Positions 25,099-33,768 of a stretch of 64,000 nt of DNA are shown here, piece after piece. Positions within the stretch are counted from its first letter, which is position 1, and every line of letters starts with the position of its first letter. The DNA is from Streptomyces sp. BK208. GTDB lineage: Bacteria; Actinomycetota; Actinomycetes; Streptomycetales; Streptomycetaceae. The stretch lies in contig NZ_SOAV01000001.1 in assembly GCF_004364245.1 (NCBI RefSeq), positions 310,001-374,000 of the forward strand. Direction: 5' to 3'. Both the position numbers and the translations under genes were made by a program. Under the pieces are notes generated by a model. That model was not told where the DNA came from. It saw nothing but the letters and a program-made list of their open reading frames with translations, and searched no databases.

Positions 25099-25437
25099 GT
25101 GCGCACCACTCTTCGAGTTCACCGGCCGTCGGCCACCCGAGCCGTTGCCGCCACGCGGTCCGTCCGCGGTCTCGTCCTGGCCTGCGTCGCCGCGGCGGCC
25201 GTCCTGACCGGCTGCTCCATGGAGGAGGCCGTCTGCGGCGGCGGCGAGTACCCGGTCCTGTCCGTCGGTGGCACCGGCTCGGCCTGTGCGCCCAACGGCG
25301 AGGAACCGCCCGAGGGTTACACCCGCTACCCGGAGGGGAAGGTCCCGGAGCACGTCGGCGACAAGTGGGACACCTACTGGCAGACACACACCGTCGACGA
25401 GAAGGGGAGGATCACGGAGGTGCCCGAGGGCAGCTGA
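25099..25437 (+). CDS. SCO0607-type lipoprotein
   Basis: Exported lipoprotein of 112 aa. A basic N-terminus and hydrophobic core end in the lipobox LTGC (Cys about residue 39), after which a short mature domain begins with MEEAVCGGGEYPVLSVGGTGSACAPNG. The mature part has two more Cys, probably a disulfide, and a conserved GYTRYPEGKVPEHVGDKWDTYW segment. I recognise it as the small actinobacterial family named after SCO0607; its function is unknown. GTG 25099 has AGGGAG upstream. It stands alone between the coiled-coil and histone-like genes. Confidence 0.85.
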   Translation: MRTTLRVHRPSATRAVAATRSVRGLVLACVAAAAVLTGCSMEEAVCGGGEYPVLSVGGTGSACAPNGEEPPEGYTRYPEGKVPEHVGDKWDTYWQTHTVDEKGRITEVPEGS

Positions 25438-25484
25438 CCGACACTCTCCATGGTCCGAACACACGCACGAGGTTGCGGTGGCAC

Positions 25485-25512
25485 ATACCACGCGGACGGC
25501 CATACGTGGTAT
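25485..25512. promoter_or_regulatory. Inverted repeat upstream of the histone-like gene
   Basis: Arms ATACCACG (25485-25492) and CGTGGTAT (25505-25512) flank 12 bp, in a 154-bp gap that is markedly AT-richer than its neighbours. A further GTGG/CCAC pair overlaps the left arm. It lies about 80 bp upstream of the next start and could be an operator or an RNA hairpin. Confidence 0.4.
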
Positions 25513-25591
25513 ACCGACTCGGCAGCGAACAGGCCGACAACCAGGGTTGTACGCCAGCCTTCACGGCCGCGAACCAAGGAGAGTCCACACC

Positions 25592-26425
25592 ATGTCCGAG
25601 AGCACGATGCAGTCCGCCACGGAACTGGCGTCGCAGTACAGCGTCCGGGTGACCGACGACCTGGAGCGCAACGTCAAGGAGCAGGAACGTGTCAGCACGG
25701 AGATCACGGCTCTCCAGCAGCAACTGGCCGCGCTGCAGCACGACCACGCCCTGCTGGTGAACATGCAGCAGGCACTCGGCATCACCTCGCCGCCCCGCCC
25801 CGCGCCCGCGTCGGAGACCGCACCGGAGACCGAGGCGGCCACCGTGCCGGCGCCGCGCGGCGGTGCCGCCACGAAACCGGGCGCGGGCAGCCGGACGCGG
25901 AGCAAGAAGGCCGGTTCCGCGCCCAAGCGTGGTGCCGCGGCGAAGCCGGGTGCCAAGCGGGCCTCGAAGCCGGCGGCGAAGAAGGCCACCAAGTCGACCG
26001 CCGCCGGCGCGACCGCCGGGACGACCGTCGAGGCGTCCACCGAGGCACCCGCGAAGAAGACCGCCGAGGCGGCCGGCAGGAAGACCGGCAGGTCGAGCGC
26101 CGAGCCCGCCGCGAAGTCGGCGGCGAAGAAGGCGCCGGCGCGGGAGGCCGCCCGGCCCACGCTGGTGGAGCTGGTGCGCGAGCACCTCGCCGGGCAGCGG
26201 GAACCGCGCTCCGCCGCCGAGGTCGCCACCGCCCTGGGCCAGGCCCACTCCGGACGCACCGTCAAGAACACGGTCGTGCGCACCACGCTCGAGGGGCTCG
26301 TCGCCAAGAACCAGGCGCAGCGCAGCAAGCAGGGCACCTCGGTCTACTACACCGCCACCGACGCCGCCGCATCCGCGCCGAAGCAGGACGCGGCGACCGA
26401 GGGCTCCGCGCAGAGCGGCAGCTGA
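25592..26425 (+). CDS. Histone H1-like AK-rich DNA-binding protein with C-terminal winged helix
   Basis: Protein of 277 aa in three parts. A helical N-terminus (about 20-60: LERNVKEQERVSTEITALQQ) probably forms a coiled coil. A long Ala/Lys/Pro region (about 70-190) contains repeated AKK, PAAKKA and KSAAKKAPA units like the tails of eukaryotic H1 and actinobacterial HupS. The C-terminal 75 residues (RPTLVELVREHLAGQREPRS, then TALGQAHSGRTVKNTVVRTTL) look like a winged helix. The mix suggests a nucleoid-associated protein with a specific DNA reader. ATG 25592 follows AAGGAGAG. The role is inferred; no named family is claimed. Confidence 0.78.
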   Translation: MSESTMQSATELASQYSVRVTDDLERNVKEQERVSTEITALQQQLAALQHDHALLVNMQQALGITSPPRPAPASETAPETEAATVPAPRGGAATKPGAGSRTRSKKAGSAPKRGAAAKPGAKRASKPAAKKATKSTAAGATAGTTVEASTEAPAKKTAEAAGRKTGRSSAEPAAKSAAKKAPAREAARPTLVELVREHLAGQREPRSAAEVATALGQAHSGRTVKNTVVRTTLEGLVAKNQAQRSKQGTSVYYTATDAAASAPKQDAATEGSAQSGS

Positions 26426-26494
26426 GCGGCCACCGGACCGACCCCGGTACCGTCGTGCCGCGCGGCGGGCGGAGAACGGGGTGAGTATCGGTGG

Positions 26495-27358
26495 ATGGGT
26501 TTCGTCCTGCCGGTGCTCTTCGCACTCCTCGCGGCGTTCAGCAACGCGCTGGCCACCGTGCTCCAGCGACGCGCCGCGCTGAGCGTGCCGCAGTCCCAGG
26601 GGTTCCGCCCCGGGCTCGTCCTCGACCTGTTGCGGCGGCCGGTGTGGCTCGGGGGCATGCTGGCCGTCGTGGTAGCGGGCGTGGGGCAGGCGGTGGCGTT
26701 GGCGACCGGGCCGCTGTCACTCGTACAGCCGCTGTTCGTGCTGGAGCTTCCGCTGGCCCTGCTGCTCGCCTCGCTGCTCACCGGGACCCGGTTGCCGGAG
26801 GCCATGTGGCTCGCCGTGGGCGGGGTCGTCGTGGGGCTCGGTGTCGCGCTGGCCTCGGCCGCTCCGGACGGCGGAGAGGCCGACGTGCCCCTGGACCGCT
26901 GGGTGCCGGCGCTGGCGGCCTGCGCCGGGGCCGCCGCGCTGCTGGCGGCGGCGGGCCTGAGGAGGCCGGTCGGCAAGGCCCGCGCCGGTTGCCTGGGCGC
27001 GGCCACGGCGGTGTGCTACGCGCTGACGGCGGCTCTGATGAAGGACTCCATGCGGGTCCTGGACGCCGACGGCGTGGTGGGCTTCTTCACCGCCTGGCAG
27101 ACCTACGGCTTCGCCCTGGCCGGGGTGTGCGCCGTACTCCTGCTGGAGCACGCCATGCAGGGCGGGCCGCTCGTCGCCTCCCAGCCGGCCCTCACCCTCG
27201 GCGACGCGACGGTGAGTCTGCTGCTCGGCGTGGTCCTGTACCGGGAGGACGTGCGCGGCCACTGGTGGGTGGTGCCGCAACTGCTCGGGGTGGCACTGAT
27301 CGTCGTCGGCGTCCTCCACCTGGCCCGGCGGGGTGTGGATCTGCGCACCGCGCAGTGA
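26495..27358 (+). CDS. DMT-superfamily (EamA-like) membrane transporter
   Basis: Membrane protein of 287 aa with nine or ten hydrophobic segments in two related halves, as in drug/metabolite transporters. The first half has LFALLAAFSNALATVLQRRAAL and GPLSLVQPLFVLELPLALLLA; the second has LLEHAMQGGPLVASQPALTL and WWVVPQLLGVALIVVGVLHLA. The DMT family exports or imports small metabolites; Streptomyces proteins of this kind lack a known substrate. ATG 26495 follows GGTGAG at a distance and a weak GGTGG. Single gene between the histone-like gene and a converging small ORF. Confidence 0.85.
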   Translation: MGFVLPVLFALLAAFSNALATVLQRRAALSVPQSQGFRPGLVLDLLRRPVWLGGMLAVVVAGVGQAVALATGPLSLVQPLFVLELPLALLLASLLTGTRLPEAMWLAVGGVVVGLGVALASAAPDGGEADVPLDRWVPALAACAGAAALLAAAGLRRPVGKARAGCLGAATAVCYALTAALMKDSMRVLDADGVVGFFTAWQTYGFALAGVCAVLLLEHAMQGGPLVASQPALTLGDATVSLLLGVVLYREDVRGHWWVVPQLLGVALIVVGVLHLARRGVDLRTAQ

Positions 27359-27520
27359 GCCTTTGGCGGAGGCCGGCACCCCCGTGCGCGCGGAGCCGGG
27401 CCGGCGGACACCACACGCGGCGGCGCGCACCGCGTGACGTGCCCGCCGGTGCGCGATCCCGGCTTCCGACCGCGTCGGCCTCCGGTCCCGTCCGCTTCTC
27501 GCCGCGTCGGCTTCCCGCCC

Positions 27521-27823
27521 TCAGCGGCAGAACCCGTACGCCTGCTCCAGCCACCGGTGCAGCGCGGTGTGCACACTGCCGGGAAGCACGCTGAGCTGCG
27601 CGATGGCGGCGCGGTCCCCGGCGGAGGGTGCGATACCGGCCGCGGTGAGCAGGGCCAGCAGGTCGAGTCGGCGCAGGTCGACGGGGTCGACGCGGCAGGG
27701 GACGCGCTCGGCGGGGTGGGGAACGCGCTGGGCGGGGTCGGGTGGCTGGAGCAGGAAGTCACCCCCGGTGTCGCAGGCGCGTGAGCGCGTCGGGGCGGCG
27801 GTCGGAGCAGTCGTCGGGTGCAT
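27521..27823 (-). CDS. Small conserved-type hypothetical protein
   Basis: I do not recognise this 100-aa protein. GGAGGA stands ideally before ATG 27823, which supports it as a real gene even though the frame is open further upstream. The N-terminal 40 residues are Thr/Ala/Pro rich with two short repeats (PAQRVPH, PAERVPC). The C-terminal 55 residues form a compact helical unit (VDPVDLRRLDLLALLTAAGI, then HTALHRWLEQAYGFC). The DNA contains two near-identical 20-bp units at 27698-27738 behind the protein repeats. It may be a small regulator, but nothing proves it. Confidence 0.6.
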   Translation of the reverse strand: MHPTTAPTAAPTRSRACDTGGDFLLQPPDPAQRVPHPAERVPCRVDPVDLRRLDLLALLTAAGIAPSAGDRAAIAQLSVLPGSVHTALHRWLEQAYGFCR

Positions 27824-28110
27824 ACCGCGGTCCTCCACTGGTGGGTTCGCCCGGCTGGGTCGCCGTTCTCGACGGCATGAGACACCGCGGCGACGACGGC
27901 GGTTGCGGACCGTCCCGAGGACCACACGGGGGATGCAATCGGCGGCTTGTCGCACGAACCGGGCGGCCTCGCGGAGGCCCGGGCCGGCGCCCCCCGGGAC
28001 GCCGGTCGCTGCTCCGTACGAGTGGTGCGTTCACCGAGGCGGTCGTACGGTCGTCGAACGGGACATGCGGGAAGCGGAGACAGGCGACCCCGAGACGGCC
28101 GGGAGCAGAC

Positions 28111-28569
28111 ATGGGCAGGAACCCGATGAAGGCAGCGGTCACGCTCTGTGCCGCAGCCGCGCTGGCAGTACCCCTGAGCACGGCCTCGGCCGCTCCGTCG
28201 GCCCCGCCGGCGGCACGCACCCAGCAGATGCAGGATCCGGCGCTGGTCGACTGCTCCGGGCAGCCGCAGATCGGCCCCGAGTCGTACGTGCTCGCCTGCG
28301 GTGACGGGAACAGCCGCCTGGTCTCCCTGCGCTGGTACCGCTGGGACCTGGAGGCCGCCGTGGGCCGGGGCACGAACGCCGTCAACGACTGCGACCCGTA
28401 CTGCGCAGCGGGTGCCTTCCACTCGTATCCCGTGACCGTGCGGCTCGACCAGCCGACGGGCGGGGGCGAGGGCGGCGGCGAGCGGCACTTCACCCGGATC
28501 ACCCTCACCTACACCGACGGCAGGCCCGACGGGTCTCCCCGCACGGTGACCCTGCCGCTGCCCGGCTGA
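28111..28569 (+). CDS. Secreted protein of unknown function
   Basis: Exported protein of 152 aa with a signal peptide (MKAAVTLCAAAALAVPLSTASA, preceded by five residues if ATG 28111 is used). GGGAG 6 nt upstream favours 28111; ATG 28126 is the alternative. The mature part has four Cys (VDCSGQ, VLACGDG, DCDPYCAAG), probably two disulfides, and a beta-rich look with WYRWDLEAAVGRGTNAVNDC and a final strand region. I cannot assign a family. Its stop lies 14 bp from the converging GH65 gene. Confidence 0.75.
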   Translation: MGRNPMKAAVTLCAAAALAVPLSTASAAPSAPPAARTQQMQDPALVDCSGQPQIGPESYVLACGDGNSRLVSLRWYRWDLEAAVGRGTNAVNDCDPYCAAGAFHSYPVTVRLDQPTGGGEGGGERHFTRITLTYTDGRPDGSPRTVTLPLPG

Positions 28570-28582
28570 CGGGCCGGCCGGG

Positions 28583-30958
28583 TCAGTCCGGCAGCACGAG
28601 CCGGCAGGCGTCGCCCGGCTGGAGACGCACCTCGCGGTCCGGGAGCCGCACGTCGATCGGCAGCGGTCCGGCCGCGGGCACGGCGATCTCCAGCCGCCCG
28701 TGCTCCAGCCGGAACCGCACGCCCCAGTGCCCCTGGTACCGGACGGAGAACCCGTACGAGGACAGCTCGGGCAGCGGCACCGGGTCGAGCCACAGGGCGC
28801 CCGCGCGGGTCTCCAGGCCGGTCAGGCCGCGCTGGACGAGGTCCAGGGTGCCCGCCATGGCGCCGAGGTGGATGCCCTCGCCGGTGGTGCCGCCCTGAAG
28901 GTCGGCGACGTCGCTCTTGAGTGCCTCGTGGAAGTAGGTCCAGGCCTCGGCGCGGCGGGCGCGGGCCAGGATCCAGCCGTGGACGAGACCGCTGAGGGTG
29001 GAGCCGTGGCTGGTGCGGGCCAGGTAGTGGTCGACGGTGCGCTGCCAGGTCGGCTCGTCGAGGCGGTATCCCAGGCGGCTGAAGAGTGAGCGCAGTTCGG
29101 CCGGGGAGAACAGGTAGCCGAGCATGAGGACGTCGGCCTGCTTGGAGGCCTGGTAGTTGTTGACGCTGTCGTTCTCGGCCTCCAGGACGCGGTCGAGGCG
29201 GCGGATGTCGCCGTACCGCTCGCGGTAGCCCGCCCAGTCGAGTTCGGCCAGTTCGCCGTACCCCTCGAACTGGCTGACGACGCCGTCGTGGAAGGGGACG
29301 TGGAGGGTGCGGGAGACGCTGTCCCACTGTTCCAGTTCCGCGGCGTCCAGGGCGGTCCGTTCGACGAGTTCGCGACGGCGGGGTTCGGGCAGGTCGGCGA
29401 GGACGTCGAGGGTGCGGGAGAGGACCCAGGCGGCCGTGACGTTGGTGTACGCGTTGTCGTCCAGGCCCGGCCGGGCGGCGCCCGGGTAGGCCTCGTGGTA
29501 CTCGTCGGGGCCGACGACGCCCCGGATGCGGTGCCGGCCGAGCCGCTCGTCCCAGGTGGCGGAGTCCGCCCAGAAGCGGGCGATCTGCAGCAGCATCTCG
29601 GCGCCCTTGGTGTGCAGGAACTCGGCGTCGCCGCTGGCCTCGCAGTACTGCCACACGTTGTACGCGATGGCGGAGCCCACATGGTGCTGGAGGTGCGAGT
29701 GGTCGGGGAGCCAGCGGCCCGAGCGGGGGTTGAGGTGCAGTCGCTGGGTCTCCTCGCGGCCGTCGCTGCCGCTCTGCCAGGGGTAGAGCGCGCCGCGTCT
29801 GCCGATCGCGCGGGCCGCGGAGCGAGCCCTCTCCAGGCGGCGGTGCCGGTAGTGCAGCAGGGCGCGGGAGACCTCGGGGAAGTGCAGGTTCAGGTAGGGC
29901 AGGACGAACAGCTCGTCCCAGAAGACGTGGCCGCGGTAGGCCTCCCCGTGCAGTCCGCGCGCGGGTACGCCCACGTCGAGGTCGGCGGTGTGCGGGGAGA
30001 GGGTCTGCAGCACGTGGAAGAGGTGCAGGCGCAGGATGCTGCCCGCTTCGCCGGGGACCTCCAGTTCGGCGCGGCGCCACAACTGGCCCCAGGCGGTGCG
30101 GTGGGAGACCAGCAGGTCGTCGAAGCCCGGGGCCTCGGCCACCCGGTCGACGGCGGCCTGGAGCGGGTCGCTGATCGCGGGGTCGCGCGAGGTGTGCAGG
30201 GCGACGACCTTGTCGACGGCGGCGGTGCGGCCCGGCTCGGCGCGCAGCGTCGTGCGCTGGGTGACGCACAGGTGCTCGCGCGCCGCGGTGACCGGTGCGC
30301 GGGCGGTGGTGCGGGCGGCCAGGCCGATCCGGATGTCCGAGGTGCGGGTCCGGCAGCGCAGCCACACGGTGTCGTCGGCGGCGCTGCCGGTGTGCACGTG
30401 GACGAGGTGGCGGCCCTCCAGGTCACGGTAGCGGTGCACCCCTGAGTTGGTGACGCCGCCGTCGAGGGCCGCCTCCACCTCCAGGTCGACGGGGCCGCCC
30501 TCGGTGGTGAACTCGGTGCGCAGGGCGGCGAGGTGGGGGTCGGCCATGTGCACCAGGCGCAACTGGCGCACGGAGAGCACGCGGTCCCCGCCGAGCCCGA
30601 AGCTGGTGCGGCGCTCCAGCACACCCGAGTCCAGGTGCACGGTCTGCCGGTGGTCGAGCACCTCGGCGGTGTCCGGGGTGAGCCAGTCCCCTCCGGCGGG
30701 TCTGAAGCGCAGCGGCAGCCAGTTCGGGAGGTTGACGACGTCCTCGTTCTCCACCTTCCGCCCCGAGACGGTGGAGGTGAGGCGGTTGTAGCAGCCGGCG
30801 GCATAGGTGCCCGGGTAGTGGGTGTCGTCGGCGGCGCACTCCGGCAGGGCGCCGCGGGTGGCGAAGTAGCCGTTGCCGAGGGTGCACAGGGATTCGCGCA
30901 GCCGCTCCTCCGCGGCGTCGTAGTGGTCGTAGTCCCAGGTCGACGGGGTCGCGGTCAC
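28583..30958 (-). CDS. GH65-family disaccharide phosphorylase (trehalose/maltose/kojibiose type)
   Basis: Cytosolic glycoside hydrolase family 65 enzyme, 791 aa, that splits an alpha-linked disaccharide with phosphate to give beta-glucose 1-phosphate and a sugar. The N-terminal beta-sandwich (opening [18 protein letters not shown]) leads to the alpha/alpha barrel with the general acid Glu486 in VVGPDEYHE and the phosphate-contact segments [10 protein letters not shown] and HGSTLSG, then [15 protein letters not shown]. There is no fused beta-phosphoglucomutase domain. GTG 30958 overlaps the phosphoketolase stop (GTGA). Coupling to phosphoketolase suggests storage-sugar or trehalose use feeding that pathway. 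Which disaccharide is not decided. Confidence 0.88.
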   Translation of the reverse strand: MTATPSTWDYDHYDAAEERLRESLCTLGNGYFATRGALPECAADDTHYPGTYAAGCYNRLTSTVSGRKVENEDVVNLPNWLPLRFRPAGGDWLTPDTAEVLDHRQTVHLDSGVLERRTSFGLGGDRVLSVRQLRLVHMADPHLAALRTEFTTEGGPVDLEVEAALDGGVTNSGVHRYRDLEGRHLVHVHTGSAADDTVWLRCRTRTSDIRIGLAARTTARAPVTAAREHLCVTQRTTLRAEPGRTAAVDKVVALHTSRDPAISDPLQAAVDRVAEAPGFDDLLVSHRTAWGQLWRRAELEVPGEAGSILRLHLFHVLQTLSPHTADLDVGVPARGLHGEAYRGHVFWDELFVLPYLNLHFPEVSRALLHYRHRRLERARSAARAIGRRGALYPWQSGSDGREETQRLHLNPRSGRWLPDHSHLQHHVGSAIAYNVWQYCEASGDAEFLHTKGAEMLLQIARFWADSATWDERLGRHRIRGVVGPDEYHEAYPGAARPGLDDNAYTNVTAAWVLSRTLDVLADLPEPRRRELVERTALDAAELEQWDSVSRTLHVPFHDGVVSQFEGYGELAELDWAGYRERYGDIRRLDRVLEAENDSVNNYQASKQADVLMLGYLFSPAELRSLFSRLGYRLDEPTWQRTVDHYLARTSHGSTLSGLVHGWILARARRAEAWTYFHEALKSDVADLQGGTTGEGIHLGAMAGTLDLVQRGLTGLETRAGALWLDPVPLPELSSYGFSVRYQGHWGVRFRLEHGRLEIAVPAAGPLPIDVRLPDREVRLQPGDACRLVLPD

Positions 30959-33345
30959 CGCGAGCCGTTCCAGGTCCAGTCGGCGACCTCGGGCAGGTCC
31001 ACGCCGTGTTCGCGGATGTAGGCGTGGTGCCGCTGCCGGACGTCCTCCATCCGCTGCCGTACGGCGGCCGCGCGTACGGCGAGTCCCGGCACGCGGTCGA
31101 TGACGTCCATGACGAGGCGGTAGCGGTCCAGGTCGTTGCCGACCACCATGTCGAACGGCGTGGTGGTGGTCCCGATCTCCTTGTAGCCGCGCACGTGCAG
31201 GTGGGCGTGGCCGGTGCGCCGGTAGGCGAGCCGGTGGATCAGCCAGGGGTAGCCGTGGTAGGCGAAGATCACCGGCTTGTCGGCGGTGAACAGGCCGTCG
31301 TACTCGAAGTCGCTCATGCCGTGCGGGTGTTCCCCGCTCGGCAGCAGGCGGGCGATGTCGACAACGTTGACCACGCGCACGGCGAGGTCGGGCAGGTGGT
31401 CCCGGATCAGCCGGGCGGCGGCCAGGATCTCCTGGGTCGGGACGTCGCCCGCGCAGGCGAGCACCACGTCGGGCTCCCCGGTGCCGTCCTCGGTCCCGGC
31501 CCAGTCCCAGATGCCGGCGCCTCGCGCGCAGTGCGTCCGGGCCTCCTCCATGGTCAGCCAGTCGAAGCAGGGCTGCTTGCCGGCGACGATGACGTTGACG
31601 TAGTCGCGGCTGCGCAGGGCGTGGTCGGCCACCGAGAGCAGGGTGTTGGCGTCCGGCGGCAGGTAGACCCGTACGGCCTCGGGGCTCTTGTTGAGGATGT
31701 GGTCGACGAAGCCCGGGTCCTGGTGGGAGAAGCCGTTGTGGTCCTGGCGCCACACGTGCGAGGTGAGCAGGTAGTTGAGGGAGGCGATGGGGGCGCGCCA
31801 GGGCAGGCGCCGGGTGACGCGCAGCCATTTGACGTGCTGGTTGACCATCGAGTCGACGATGTGGACGAAGGCCTCGTAGCAGGAGAACAGTCCGTGCCGG
31901 CCGGTGAGGAGGTAGCCCTCCAGCCAGCCCTGGCAGGTGTGTTCGGAGAGGATCTCCATCACCCGGCCGTGCCGGTCGAGGTCCTCGTCGACGGGCAGCG
32001 TCCCTCCCTGCCAGGCCTTGCCGCTGGCGGCGTAGACGGCCTGGAGGCGGTTGGAGGCGGTCTCGTCGGGGCCGACGAGCCGGAAGTCGCGCCGGTCGCC
32101 GGTGGCCGCCATGACGTCCCGGAGCAGGTCGCCGAGGACCCGGGTGGGCTCGTGGGTGCTCGTGCCGGGGCCGTCGACGGGGACGGCGTACTTCTCCAGC
32201 GGCGGCATGGGCAGCTCGCGCAGGAGGAGGCCGCCGTTGGCGTAGGGCGTGGCGCCCAGGCGGCGCGGTCCTTCGGGTACGGCGGCGAGGACGGCGGGCC
32301 GCGGGACCCCGGCGTCGTCGAACAGCTCCTCGGGCCGGTAGGAGCGCAGCCACCGCTCCAGTTGGGCGAGGTGCTCCGGGTCGGTCCGTACGGCGGGCAG
32401 GGGCACCTGGTGGGCGCGCCAGGTGTTCTCCACGGGCACTCCGTCGACCTCGGAGGGACCGGTCCAGCCCTTGGGGGTGCGCAGGACGATCACCGGCCAG
32501 CGGGGACGGCCGGTGGCCCCCTCCTCGCGGGCGGCGCGCTGGATCGCGGCGATGCGGTCGAGGGCGGTGTCCATGGCGCGGGCCATGGCGCGGTGGACGG
32601 CGGCGGGGTCGTCGCCGGTGACGTGGATCGGGTCGTGGCCGTAGCCGCACAGCAGTTCGTCCAGCTCGGTCTCGGGGAGACGGGCGAGGACCGTCGGGTT
32701 GGCGATCTTGTAGCCGTTGAGGTGCAGGATCGGCAGGACGGCGCCGTCGTGCACCGGGTCGAGGAACTTGTTGGAGTGCCAGGACGTCGCCAGTGGGCCG
32801 GTCTCCGCCTCGCCGTCGCCGATCACGCAGGCGACCGTGAGGTCCGGGTGGTCGAAGGCGGCGCCGTAGGCGTGCGAGAGCGCGTAGCCCAGCTCGCCGC
32901 CCTCGTGGATCGAGCCCGGTGTCTCGGGCGCGACGTGGCTCGGCACGCCGCCGGGGAACGAGAACTGCCTGAACAGCCGGGCCATGCCGGCCGCGTCCCG
33001 GGTGATGTCCGGGTAGGTCTCGGTGTACGAGCCCTCCAGCCATGCGTTGGCCAGCACGGCGGGCCCGCCGTGGCCGGGGCCCCAGACGCACAGGGCGTCG
33101 AGGTCACGGGCCTTGATGACCCGGTTGAGGTGGGTGTGGACCAGGTTGAGGCCGGGTGAGGTGCCCCAGTGGCCGAGCAGGCGCGGCTTGACGTGCTCGG
33201 GGCGCAGGGGTTCGGCCAGCAGGGGGTTGGCCATCAGGTAGATCTGGCCGACGGCGAGGTAGTTCGCGGCGCGCCAGTGGGCGTCCAGGCCCGCGAGCTC
33301 CTCGTCGGTGAGCTCGGTGGGCGCCTGCTGCGTGTCGGCGGACAT
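30955..33345 (-). CDS. xfp: Xylulose-5-phosphate/fructose-6-phosphate phosphoketolase
   Basis: Thiamine-diphosphate enzyme of 796 aa that cleaves xylulose 5-phosphate (and perhaps fructose 6-phosphate) to acetyl phosphate and a shorter sugar phosphate. Family hallmarks are [60 protein letters not shown], the ThDP motif [20 protein letters not shown], and [16 protein letters not shown]. Length equals the family norm. ATG 33345 has GGAAGGA upstream. It is read together with GH65, which starts on its stop codon. No acetate kinase or phosphotransacetylase gene is adjacent, though these would use the product. Confidence 0.96.
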   Translation of the reverse strand: MSADTQQAPTELTDEELAGLDAHWRAANYLAVGQIYLMANPLLAEPLRPEHVKPRLLGHWGTSPGLNLVHTHLNRVIKARDLDALCVWGPGHGGPAVLANAWLEGSYTETYPDITRDAAGMARLFRQFSFPGGVPSHVAPETPGSIHEGGELGYALSHAYGAAFDHPDLTVACVIGDGEAETGPLATSWHSNKFLDPVHDGAVLPILHLNGYKIANPTVLARLPETELDELLCGYGHDPIHVTGDDPAAVHRAMARAMDTALDRIAAIQRAAREEGATGRPRWPVIVLRTPKGWTGPSEVDGVPVENTWRAHQVPLPAVRTDPEHLAQLERWLRSYRPEELFDDAGVPRPAVLAAVPEGPRRLGATPYANGGLLLRELPMPPLEKYAVPVDGPGTSTHEPTRVLGDLLRDVMAATGDRRDFRLVGPDETASNRLQAVYAASGKAWQGGTLPVDEDLDRHGRVMEILSEHTCQGWLEGYLLTGRHGLFSCYEAFVHIVDSMVNQHVKWLRVTRRLPWRAPIASLNYLLTSHVWRQDHNGFSHQDPGFVDHILNKSPEAVRVYLPPDANTLLSVADHALRSRDYVNVIVAGKQPCFDWLTMEEARTHCARGAGIWDWAGTEDGTGEPDVVLACAGDVPTQEILAAARLIRDHLPDLAVRVVNVVDIARLLPSGEHPHGMSDFEYDGLFTADKPVIFAYHGYPWLIHRLAYRRTGHAHLHVRGYKEIGTTTTPFDMVVGNDLDRYRLVMDVIDRVPGLAVRAAAVRQRMEDVRQRHHAYIREHGVDLPEVADWTWNGSR

Positions 33346-33692
33346 CGCTGGTCCTTCCGTGTCGGGACAGCCGGTCGGGGCGCGCGGGCACGGGGTGCCC
33401 GTGCACATCCCAACCCTGCGCCGACCGGGCGGGTACCCGAGAGGGCCGTTCGGGTCACGTGGTGTTCCGGACGAGTCGCAGGGCGCGGCCTGCGCCCGTG
33501 GGCGGGCAGCGGTGCGCGACGGGGGCAGCGCGGCCGTCACCCACGCCGACCCCGCTGCCGGCCGCGCCGACGCAGCGGGTGTCCCGGCCTCCGCGTGCCG
33601 CGCAGGACTCGCGTGTGCTCCGCGGCGAGCCTCCGCAGCGGCGGGACGGCGGCCCCCGCGATGCCGTCAGACGTCCGCCCGCCGCACCCTGC

Positions 33693-33710
33693 GATACCCC
33701 CCTGGGTATC
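33693..33710. promoter_or_regulatory. CstR/CsoR-type operator 1
   Basis: GATACCC-CCCT-GGGTATC, a 7-bp-arm inverted repeat of the kind bound by CsoR/CstR/RcnR-like repressors (TACCC...GGGTA). Its centre is 40 bp from operator 2. Same motif as 36244-36259, next to a gene for such a repressor. Confidence 0.85.
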
Positions 33711-33734
33711 TGTTACGGTGACGGGACGGAGTAA

Positions 33735-33748
33735 TACCCCCGGGGGTA
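33735..33748. promoter_or_regulatory. CstR/CsoR-type operator 2
   Basis: TACCCCCGGGGGTA, a perfect 14-bp palindrome, 21 bp before the GTG start of the persulfide dioxygenase-rhodanese gene. Bound repressor would cover the promoter or block elongation. Family motif is established for CsoR-like proteins; use here is inferred from the neighbouring repressor gene. Confidence 0.85.
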
Positions 33749-33768
33749 ATCGGAAAGGTGAGCGTGCC

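Larger units (their letters stand above)
33346..33768. other. 423-bp divergent promoter region
   Basis: Separates the leftward phosphoketolase from the rightward persulfide gene. Near the phosphoketolase start is a short stem GCACGGG-GTG-CCCGTGC (33389-33405), which would lie in its 5' leader. The right end holds two CsoR/CstR-type operators (listed separately). No protein-like frame is seen between. Confidence 0.6.

Noticed and set aside
31006..33159. A 717-codon plus-strand frame opposite phosphoketolase
   Set aside because: It is the shadow of a perfectly conserved enzyme on the other strand.
33440..33470. A GGGCCGTTCGGGTC-like box upstream of phosphoketolase as a hypoxia (DevR/OsdR) site
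   Set aside because: The symmetry is poor and I could not recall a consensus it meets. Kept only as a thought because phosphoketolase is often oxygen-regulated.
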